A DNA stretch of 64,000 bases from Alphaproteobacteria bacterium (GTDB lineage: Bacteria; Pseudomonadota; Alphaproteobacteria; UBA6615). Below the pieces are notes generated by a model. The model made no database searches and was not told where the DNA came from. It saw only the letters and a list, made by a program, of their open reading frames with translations. This document shows, one piece after another, positions 58,088 through 64,000 of this stretch; position 1 is the stretch's first letter, and every line of letters begins with the position of its first letter. The translations under genes and the position numbers were made by a program. The stretch covers positions 124,001 through 188,000 of the forward strand of contig JBDXCV010000007.1 in the NCBI GenBank assembly GCA_039980135.1, read 5' to 3'.

Positions 58088-59299
58088 CTACGTATTGTGG
58101 TAACCGCGCTCCCCGTGTAGTGCCAGATCCAATCCCTGGACCTCTGTTTCCTCGTCCACTCGGAACGGCAGGAACATCTTCAGCACCATCACGATAACGG
58201 CGGTAAGAACGGCGGACCAGACGGCGACGATGGCGATGCCAATCACCTGTACGCCGAACTGACTGCCGATCGTCATGCCTTCGGCGAGGCCGTTGCCGCC
58301 GAGGGCGACCGAGACGAATACCGCCGTCAGCATCGTGCCGAGCATACCGCCGACGCCGTGAACGGCGAACACGTCGAGAGAATCGTCGATCTTGAACCGC
58401 TGCTTCACGGCCTGAGTGACCATGTAACAGACGACACCGCCGGAAAGGCCCAGAACGAGGCCGCCGATCGGACCCACGGAACCCGATGCCGGGGTGATCG
58501 TGGCAAGACCCGCGACCATGCCCGTCACCGCGCCAACCAGGCTCGCCTTGCGATAGCGGATCAATTCCATCACCGACCAGGCGATGGCACCGGCCGCAGC
58601 GGAAATATGCGTCACCGTCATGGCCATGCCCGCGGCGGCATCCGCCGCGAGGGCCGAGCCGGCGTTGAAGCCGAACCAGCCGACCCACAGCATCGCGGCA
58701 CCGATCATGGTGAGACCGGGACTGTGCGGCGGCTGAACCTCGCCGGGGAATCCGCGTCGCGGGCCGAGCATCATCGCCAGAACCAGCGCGGAGACACCGG
58801 CGGTCACATGGACGACGACGCCGCCGGCAAAGTCGAGCAGGCCCATTTCGGCGAGAAAACCGCCACCCCAGACCCAATGGACGACCGGGGCATATACAAT
58901 CAGGACCCAGACAAGAGAGAAGCCGATCACGAATGAAAAGTGAATGCGTTCAGGATACGCGCCGACGATCAACGCGGGCGTGATGATCGCGAACGTCATC
59001 TGGAACATGAAGAACAGCGTTTCGGGAATCGTTCCCGACACGCTGTCGATGTTCACGCCGGACAGGAATGACTTACCCAGTCCGCCCCACCAGGCGTTGC
59101 CGTCGCCGAAGGCGATCGAGTAGCCGACGGCGAACCAGAGAATGGAAACTGTCGCCGCGATCGCGAAGCAGTTCATGAGTACTGACAGCACGTTTTGGGA
59201 TCGAACGAGGCCCGCATAGAAAAGTGCGAGACCGGGTAGGGTCATAAACAAAACCAGCGCCGTCGAGGTCAGAATCCAAGCCGTGTCGGCTCCTTGCAT
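58088..59299 (-). CDS. amtB: Ammonium transporter AmtB
   Basis: 403 residues, 11 membrane segments. DFAGGVVVHVTAGVSALVLA and FAVHGVGGMLGTMLTAVF contain the twin His of the pore, MFQMTFAIITPALIVGAYPERI the Phe gate and the DFAGG segment the conserved Asp. The start gives no separate signal peptide; MQGADTAWILTSTALVLFMTLPGLALFYAGLVR is the usual mature N-terminus. Trimeric NH4+/NH3 channel in the inner membrane, gated by the GlnK encoded next to it. Expression normally depends on nitrogen limitation; no clear sigma-54 promoter is visible here. Confidence 0.95.
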   Translation of the reverse strand: MQGADTAWILTSTALVLFMTLPGLALFYAGLVRSQNVLSVLMNCFAIAATVSILWFAVGYSIAFGDGNAWWGGLGKSFLSGVNIDSVSGTIPETLFFMFQMTFAIITPALIVGAYPERIHFSFVIGFSLVWVLIVYAPVVHWVWGGGFLAEMGLLDFAGGVVVHVTAGVSALVLAMMLGPRRGFPGEVQPPHSPGLTMIGAAMLWVGWFGFNAGSALAADAAAGMAMTVTHISAAAGAIAWSVMELIRYRKASLVGAVTGMVAGLATITPASGSVGPIGGLVLGLSGGVVCYMVTQAVKQRFKIDDSLDVFAVHGVGGMLGTMLTAVFVSVALGGNGLAEGMTIGSQFGVQVIGIAIVAVWSAVLTAVIVMVLKMFLPFRVDEETEVQGLDLALHGERGYHNT

Positions 59300-59522
59300 G
59301 ATTCCGCTCCTTCATATGTTGGTTGTTACGTTTTCTTATTATTTGACGGGGCACCAAAGGCACCGACACCATCTGACCACGGGTCATGCCCGCAGCCGCG
59401 AAGCGGCGCTGGTTCCTTCGAATTCCCCAATACGGCGTGTGTGCGGTTATGTTTCTTATTTGGCCGCCGGTAGGCTTCGCGCAGGATAATATCGGGCTGA
59501 CACGCGATCGCAAGGGGCACAT

Positions 59523-60827
59523 GTGAGCAAACTCGGCACAACTGAAACATGTCGCGACTCTCCGCGAGAATTCCTGCTGCGCCTGTTCGTGACGGCGGTC
59601 GCGTCGGCGGACCCGATGGTGTGCGTCCCCCCATCGATTACGATGCCCAATTCGTCCGGCAGGATTGTCGTTGCCGGTGCCGGCAAGGCGTCCGCAGCCA
59701 TGGCTCTGGCTGTCGAAGGCGAAGCCCGAAAGCAGGGTTGGTTCGAACGCCTGGAAGGGCTTGTGGTGACGCGCTATGGACACGGCGCCGCGTGTGAACG
59801 GATCGAGATCATCGAGGCGGCGCATCCGGTGCCGGACACGGCCGGAGCCGATGCGGCGCAGCGCATCGAGGCACTGGTTTCCGGTCTTGGATCGGAGGAT
59901 CTGCTGCTTTGCCTGATCTCCGGCGGCGGTTCGGCGCTGCTCACCGCACCAGCACCCGGCATCAGCGCGGAGGAGAAGGCCGCCGTCACCCGCGCGTTGT
60001 TGCGCAGTGGTGCACCGATCGGCGAGATGAACTGTGTGCGTAAGCACATCTCGGCCATCAAGGGGGGGCGTCTGGCCCAGCTCGCGGCGCCGGCACGGGT
60101 GCGCAGCCTTATGATCTCGGATGTGCCCGGCGACGACCCATCGGTTATCGCGTCAGGTCCCACCGTTCCCGATCCGACGACGCGCCACGAGGCGCTCGAA
60201 ATTCTAACGCGATACACGATCGATGCACCGGCCTCGGTCGTTGCGTTGCTCGACAGTCCCGACGGCGAGACGCCGAAACCCGACGACCCGCTGTTCGCGA
60301 AGGTCGAGAATGTAATCGTCGCGCGACCGTCCGAGATGCTGACCGCCGCGGAAAGAGCGGCGCGCGAAGTGGGTTGCGACATCGTTTCACTGGGGGCGGA
60401 TCTCGAGGGCGAGGCGCGTGACCTGGGCGGGCAACATGCGAAACTGGCGCTGCAACTTCAGAAGGATCGCGCGAGCGGGCCGCCACTCATCATCCTGTCG
60501 GGCGGCGAGACGACCGTGACCGTAACGGGCGATGGCCGGGGCGGGCGCAATGCCGAATATGCGCTGGGGCTTGCGCACGCGCTTGCGGGCGCCACGGGAA
60601 TTTATGCGATCGCGTGCGATACGGACGGTATCGACGGGGTCGAGGACAATGCCGGGGTGCTGGTGGCCCCCGATACGCTGGCGCGGGCACAGGCGGCGGG
60701 TCTCGAAGCAGAAGACACGCTGACGCGAAACGACGCCTACAGCCTGTTCGCGGTGATCGACGATCTCGTGGTCACGGGACCGACCCGTACCAATGTGAAC
60801 GACTTTCGGGCGATCCTGATCACATGA
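59523..60827 (+). CDS. Glycerate 2-kinase (MOFRL family)
   Basis: 434 residues with a GTG start at 59523; an ATG two bases earlier is in another frame. N-terminal DUF4147 part has VAGAGKASAAMALAVEG and LISGGGSALLTAPAP; the C-terminal MOFRL domain has LSGGETTVTVTGDGRGGRNAEYALGLA, the nucleotide loop. Phosphorylates D-glycerate to 2-phosphoglycerate, for instance in tartronate semialdehyde, serine-cycle or hydroxypyruvate routes. Divergent from amtB. The terminator at 60834 ends it. Confidence 0.93.
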   Translation: MSKLGTTETCRDSPREFLLRLFVTAVASADPMVCVPPSITMPNSSGRIVVAGAGKASAAMALAVEGEARKQGWFERLEGLVVTRYGHGAACERIEIIEAAHPVPDTAGADAAQRIEALVSGLGSEDLLLCLISGGGSALLTAPAPGISAEEKAAVTRALLRSGAPIGEMNCVRKHISAIKGGRLAQLAAPARVRSLMISDVPGDDPSVIASGPTVPDPTTRHEALEILTRYTIDAPASVVALLDSPDGETPKPDDPLFAKVENVIVARPSEMLTAAERAAREVGCDIVSLGADLEGEARDLGGQHAKLALQLQKDRASGPPLIILSGGETTVTVTGDGRGGRNAEYALGLAHALAGATGIYAIACDTDGIDGVEDNAGVLVAPDTLARAQAAGLEAEDTLTRNDAYSLFAVIDDLVVTGPTRTNVNDFRAILIT

Positions 60828-60833
60828 ATCGAA

Positions 60834-60859
60834 AAGGCCGGGTTTCGATCCCGGCCCTT
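60834..60859. terminator. Bidirectional terminator after glycerate kinase
   Basis: AAGGCCGGG (60834-60842) pairs with CCCGGCC followed by CTT (60850-60859), loop TTTCGAT. It lies between convergent genes; the A and T flanks are short, so strength is moderate. Confidence 0.7.
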
Positions 60860-60888
60860 CCTGAATGTCGTGTTGTGCCTTCGTGGTG

Positions 60889-61614
60889 CTAGGCGGCTTG
60901 CTTGCGTGCCTTGCGCTTCGCCCACCATGTCTGAATATCGAGCTTGAAATGCTCGTAGTAGACTTTCGGGAAAATGATCAGGATGTCGTAAAGCGCCACC
61001 CAGCCGCCCTTCAGGGTCACGGGAATGGTGATCCAGGGGGCCGCGCCAATGATCGCGATATGCTCATTCGTGTTGATCGTATCGCGGTTCTGGAGCGCGC
61101 GGTCCACATGGTGGGCGAAGGACCAGTCGGCGCGATAGATGACCTTGCCCTCGGGGTTGATCACGTAGACGGTGTTGGGCAGCAGGCCCCATTCGTGGTG
61201 CCACTTGCCCTCGACGTTATCGACGATGATCTTGCGCTCTTCCTTGTAGTCATCGCGGTTGCGCTTGGCATATTCGATCTTCTCCTCGATCGATTCCGCC
61301 TGTTTTGCTTTCTCGCCCGGATGGGCTTCGCGCACATAGACGACCAGCCATTCGACGTCCGGATATTTCTCCCGGAGCTTGGCGTACGGCTTCACGTTCT
61401 TGACGTACATCGGGCAGGTCAGGCTGCCGGACTCGATCACGAGCCACTTGCCCTTGTAGTCGGCAAGCTTGACCTCGTTGCCGTCCAGGTCCGTCAATGT
61501 GTAGTCGTAATTGACGTCTTCGCCCGCCTTCGGCCCGGGAAAATAGCCGAGCTCGTAGTTGCTCATCTTGAAGCGCGGGTAATTATAGGTGTCGTCGCGT
61601 GCGGGTGCGCCCAT
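60889..61614 (-). CDS. Deiodinase-like thioredoxin-fold protein with Cys at the selenocysteine site
   Basis: 241 residues from the ATG at 61614, with GGAGGG 7 bases upstream; the frame to 61698 is discarded. The core WLVIESGSLTCPMYVKNV, then PYAKLREKYPDVEWLVVYVREAHP and LPNTVYVINPEGKVIYRADW, follows the iodothyronine deiodinase (T4-deiodinase) fold, whose active site reads S-x-T-U-P. Here the site is S-L-T-C-P with Cys67 from an ordinary TGC codon. A hydrophobic segment near residue 195-215 (ITIPVTLKGGWVALYDILII) may anchor it. Bacterial members have no proven deiodinase role; a thiol-dependent dehalogenase or peroxiredoxin is possible. Confidence 0.82.
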   Translation of the reverse strand: MGAPARDDTYNYPRFKMSNYELGYFPGPKAGEDVNYDYTLTDLDGNEVKLADYKGKWLVIESGSLTCPMYVKNVKPYAKLREKYPDVEWLVVYVREAHPGEKAKQAESIEEKIEYAKRNRDDYKEERKIIVDNVEGKWHHEWGLLPNTVYVINPEGKVIYRADWSFAHHVDRALQNRDTINTNEHIAIIGAAPWITIPVTLKGGWVALYDILIIFPKVYYEHFKLDIQTWWAKRKARKQAA

Positions 61615-61751
61615 CGGTTTGCCCTCCTTGGGACTCAACGAGAAGTCCAATGCATTGGTGACACGAATATTACAGCAAATGGCGCCGGACGGTAACAACA
61701 GATGCGTGAATACCGGTGCCTGATGGCCGTATTGCCCCTGAAAACCGGGCT

Positions 61752-62531
61752 TTAGACCACGGTCCAGCCACCGTCGATGGTCAGGCTCGCGCCGGTGATC
61801 AGTTCCGAGGCGGGCGAGGCGAGGAAGACCACGGAACCGGTCACGTCTGATATCTTGCCGAGGCGGCCCATGAGAATGCGGTCCATCACGAATTCCTTGA
61901 ACTCCGGGTTCTCGAACATCGGTTTGGTCATCGGCGTCTCAATGAATGTCGGGCCGATGCAATTGCTGCGTATATTCTGGGGGGCAAGCTCGGCCGCAAT
62001 TGCCTTGCTCATGCCTTCGACGGCATGCTTGGTCGCGCAGTAGTTGGTACGGTTGGGCGAGCCGACATGGCCCATCTGGGACGACATGTGAATGATCGAA
62101 CCGCCGCGATTGTTCGCGAGCATGCGCCGTGCGGCGGCCTGCGCGACCAGGAACATCGACTTCACATTGATGTTGAGGAGGAAATCGAGATGTTCCTCGC
62201 TCACGTCGACAAACGGTTCGGGAATATTGGCGCCCGCGTTGTTCATCAGAATATCGATCCGGTCCAGACCTTCGATTTTCTCGGTTACCTGCGACGCATC
62301 GGTCACGTCGCATACCAACGTACGCGCTCGGCCGCCTGCATCCGAGATGCGTGCGGCAACCTCATCGAGGTCACTCTGAGTGCGGCTGACGAGCACGATC
62401 TCGGCCCCGGCGTCGGCGAGGGCCAAGGCGATACCGCGGCCCAGGCCGCGACCAGCCCCGGTGACCACGGCAACCAGGCCGTCGAGCCGCATCGATGGTG
62501 ATTTGTTGTCTTCTGTATCCTCGGCGCTCAT
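61752..62531 (-). CDS. SDR-family oxidoreductase
   Basis: 259 residues. VAVVTGAGRGLGRGIALAL cofactor loop, NNAGANIPEPFVDV, IIHMSSQMGHVGSPNRTNYCATK with correctly spaced Ser-Tyr-Lys, and CIGPTFIETPMTKPMFENPE near the substrate loop. The N-terminus has an acidic extension of about 14 residues (MSAEDTEDNKSPSM) before the fold. Classical FabG-like reductase or dehydrogenase, substrate unknown. Divergent from the cyclase gene at 62679. Confidence 0.9.
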   Translation of the reverse strand: MSAEDTEDNKSPSMRLDGLVAVVTGAGRGLGRGIALALADAGAEIVLVSRTQSDLDEVAARISDAGGRARTLVCDVTDASQVTEKIEGLDRIDILMNNAGANIPEPFVDVSEEHLDFLLNINVKSMFLVAQAAARRMLANNRGGSIIHMSSQMGHVGSPNRTNYCATKHAVEGMSKAIAAELAPQNIRSNCIGPTFIETPMTKPMFENPEFKEFVMDRILMGRLGKISDVTGSVVFLASPASELITGASLTIDGGWTVV

Positions 62532-62678
62532 CTCGTTCCATCCCTGTCACATTGTGGCAAATCCGGCAGATTGCGGACTTGCAATCCGATTTTTGTGCGA
62601 CCATAACCGAGCCCGATGCCGCACGTAAGGTCGGCAAAGCAGATCAATTTTAAGAACAGACACAGGCGAGGCAACGAC

Positions 62679-63695
62679 ATGGCCAAGAAAGCAACCGCAC
62701 GCAAGCCAGCCGCGAAAAAGCGCGCGACCCGCAAGGGCAAGAAGCTGCTCACCAAAGCGGACGTGATGCGCAAGTGCAAGGAGCTGAGCAACTGGGGCAA
62801 ATGGGGCAAGGACGACGAGCTCGGTGTCCTCAACTACATCACCCCGGAAGACATCGCCAATGCGGCGAAGCTGATTCAGAAGGGCAAAGTGTTTCGCCTC
62901 GGCCTGAACCTCGACGAGAACGGCCCGCAGAACGGATTGTTCGGCGGCCGCTGGAACCCGATGCATCAGATGCTTGCCACGGGCACGGACGCGGTTCAGG
63001 GCATTCAGGAGCCGCTTGCCGGCATGCGTTACGCCGACGATGCCATCAATCTGCCGACCCAGGCAGCGACCCAGTGGGACGCGCTTTCTCATGTGTTCAC
63101 CGACGATAAAATGTGGAACGGCTATGACGCCACGCTTGTCGACGTTCGCGGCGCCCACAAGAACGGCATCGAGAAATTTGCCGACAAGATGGTCGGTCGC
63201 GGGGTGTTGCTCGACGTCGCGCGCTACAAGGGCAAGAAGCGCCTCGCGGATGGCTACGAGATCACGATCAAGGACCTTGAAGCCACCGCCAAGAAGCAGG
63301 GCGTGGAAGTGCGTCGCGGCGACTTTGTGATCTTTAACACCGGACAGATGGCCGATTGTCTGGATAAGGGTGATTGGGGCGGCTACGGGGGCGGCGACGC
63401 GCCGGGGCTCGGCTTCGAGACCGTCGATTGGATTCACGAGAAGCAGATCTCGGGTATTTGCTCTGACACCTGGGGCATCGAAGTGCGCCCGAACAAGAGC
63501 GTCCCGGGGCTGAACCAGCCCTGGCACTGGGTGACAATCCCGCATATCGGCATCGTTCACGGCGAGATCTGGTACCTGCGCGAACTGGTCGAGGATTGCG
63601 CCGAGGATGGCGTCTATGAGTTCTTCCTCTGCGCCCCGCCGCTGGTCATCACGCGCGGCACGGGGTCGCCGATCAACCCGCAAGCCATCAAGTAA
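62679..63695 (+). CDS. Cyclase-family protein with Lys/Arg-rich N-terminal tail
   Basis: 338 residues. Residues 1-24 are almost entirely Lys, Arg, Ala and Thr (AKKATARKPAAKKRATRK), resembling the tail of bacterial histone H1-like proteins, then KCKELSNWGKWGKDDELG starts the cyclase domain. The cyclase motif is in THWDALSH form: TQWDALSHVFTDDKMWNGY, with His/Asp as probable metal ligands, and a second cluster in NQPWHWVTIPHIGIVHGEIW. The ATG at 62679 has GAGG 7 bases upstream. Likely a metal-dependent amide or lactone hydrolase. A sister gene follows. Confidence 0.86.
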   Translation: MAKKATARKPAAKKRATRKGKKLLTKADVMRKCKELSNWGKWGKDDELGVLNYITPEDIANAAKLIQKGKVFRLGLNLDENGPQNGLFGGRWNPMHQMLATGTDAVQGIQEPLAGMRYADDAINLPTQAATQWDALSHVFTDDKMWNGYDATLVDVRGAHKNGIEKFADKMVGRGVLLDVARYKGKKRLADGYEITIKDLEATAKKQGVEVRRGDFVIFNTGQMADCLDKGDWGGYGGGDAPGLGFETVDWIHEKQISGICSDTWGIEVRPNKSVPGLNQPWHWVTIPHIGIVHGEIWYLRELVEDCAEDGVYEFFLCAPPLVITRGTGSPINPQAIK

Positions 63696-63719
63696 CTGAG
63701 GCGGCAGCCATGCGTTTCG

Positions 63720-63755
63720 GGGGTCACGTTCCATTGGAGCGTGGCCCCTTTGCTT
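63720..63755 (+). terminator. Terminator-like hairpin between the two cyclase genes
   Basis: GGGGTCACG (63720-63728) pairs with CGTGGCCCC (63740-63748), one G-T wobble, loop of 11 bases, followed by TTTGCTTTGCT. Fits a rho-independent terminator for the first cyclase gene. Confidence 0.75.
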
Positions 63756-63827
63756 TGCTATAGTCCGAGTACAAGAAAACCCGCCCGCGCCAGATGGGCC
63801 AATCGAGATTTACGGGGGAGAACCAAA

Positions 63828-64000
63828 ATGCATCGTTACGACGATCCGAAATACCAGCTCGACATGGACGTCATTAAGGAGAAGTCCGAACGCAACAAGA
63901 ATTGGGGCAAGTGGGGCCCGGATGACGAGTGGGGCACGATCAATTATGTGGGCGACGAAGAGCGCAAGGAAGCGGCCGCGCTGGTCAAGAAAGGCCAAGT
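63828..64000 (+). CDS. Cyclase-family protein, 3' end outside window
   Basis: The ATG at 63828 follows GGGGGAG by 7 bases. The 57 visible codons read MHRYDDPKYQLDMDVIKEKS and continue RNKNWGKWGPDDEWGTINYV, which lines up with KELSNWGKWGKDDELGVLNY of the preceding gene and then with the KKGQV segment. It is therefore a paralogue of that gene without the basic tail. Only the N-terminus is in the window, so the active-site motif cannot be checked. Confidence 0.8.
   Translation, partial: MHRYDDPKYQLDMDVIKEKSERNKNWGKWGPDDEWGTINYVGDEERKEAAALVKKGQ

Noticed and set aside
59300-59400. Sigma-54 promoter in front of amtB
   Set aside because: No TGGCAC-N5-TTGC pattern was found on the minus strand in this interval, although amtB is often sigma-54 dependent.
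60889-61614. Selenocysteine codon in the deiodinase-like gene
   Set aside because: The active-site codon is TGC (Cys), not TGA, so no selenocysteine is needed.
62547-63734. 395-codon open frame on the minus strand over the first cyclase gene
   Set aside because: Antisense to a protein with a clear cyclase domain; no family features.

Overview
The window is GC-rich and densely packed, with no rRNA, tRNA, CRISPR array, insertion sequence or phage gene that I can see. Short overlaps of stop and start codons, the family make-up (many SDRs, IclR/LysR regulators, CaiB-type CoA transferase, hydantoinase/oxoprolinase genes, a branched-chain amino acid type ABC transporter) and a palindromic intergenic repeat of the ATGCCCGGACTTGATCCGGGCAT type all point to an alphaproteobacterium, probably a free-living, metabolically versatile one (inference; no taxonomic marker gene is present).

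Region 1 (1-5.3 kb): a formamidase truncated by the left edge, a biuret-hydrolase-like cysteine hydrolase, a nucleoside-type ABC ATPase and a 5-formyltetrahydrofolate-cycloligase-like protein in one overlapping operon, followed by an opposing cyclase/kynurenine-formamidase-like gene and an 81-residue stand-alone ParB-like protein. This looks like uptake and breakdown of small amides. Region 2 (5.3-12.5 kb): a cupin, a long GST, then a leftward operon of sulfurtransferase, flavin reductase, amidohydrolase, cupin, TSUP permease and a secreted protein with one haem-binding motif. Region 3 (12.6-19 kb): SDR, quinone oxidoreductase, acyl-CoA synthetase and beta-hydroxyacid dehydrogenase in one direction; MFS transporter and SDR in the other.

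Region 4 (19.3-39.7 kb): a complete five-gene branched-chain-type ABC transporter with a likely attenuating hairpin after the binding-protein gene, two PLP aminotransferases, a lone molybdenum hydroxylase large subunit, an XRE-cupin regulator, an alpha/beta-hydrolase-fold protein that has lost its nucleophile, a TetR regulator with a clear palindromic operator, and a tight operon hyuA-hyuB-hyuB'-serine hydrolase-SDR-SDR. Region 5 (39.7-46.3 kb): a leftward block of two GFA proteins, DUF899, TSUP, SDR and two LysR regulators, with a near-perfect 28-bp operator in front of DUF899, and a divergent flavin-dependent monooxygenase.

Region 6 (46.3-64 kb): tandem Gfo/Idh/MocA dehydrogenases with an IclR regulator; methyltransferase and metallophosphoesterase; a CoA transferase-Rieske pair facing a nitroreductase; an IclR regulator facing an intradiol ring-cleavage dioxygenase; a beta-hydroxyacid dehydrogenase; a 2-oxoglutarate oxygenase; amtB-glnK in inverted order; a glycerate kinase; a deiodinase-like protein with Cys in place of selenocysteine; an SDR; and two adjacent cyclase-family genes, one with a histone-like basic tail and the other cut by the right edge. 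Functions are assigned by motif reading only; substrates are mostly unknown.
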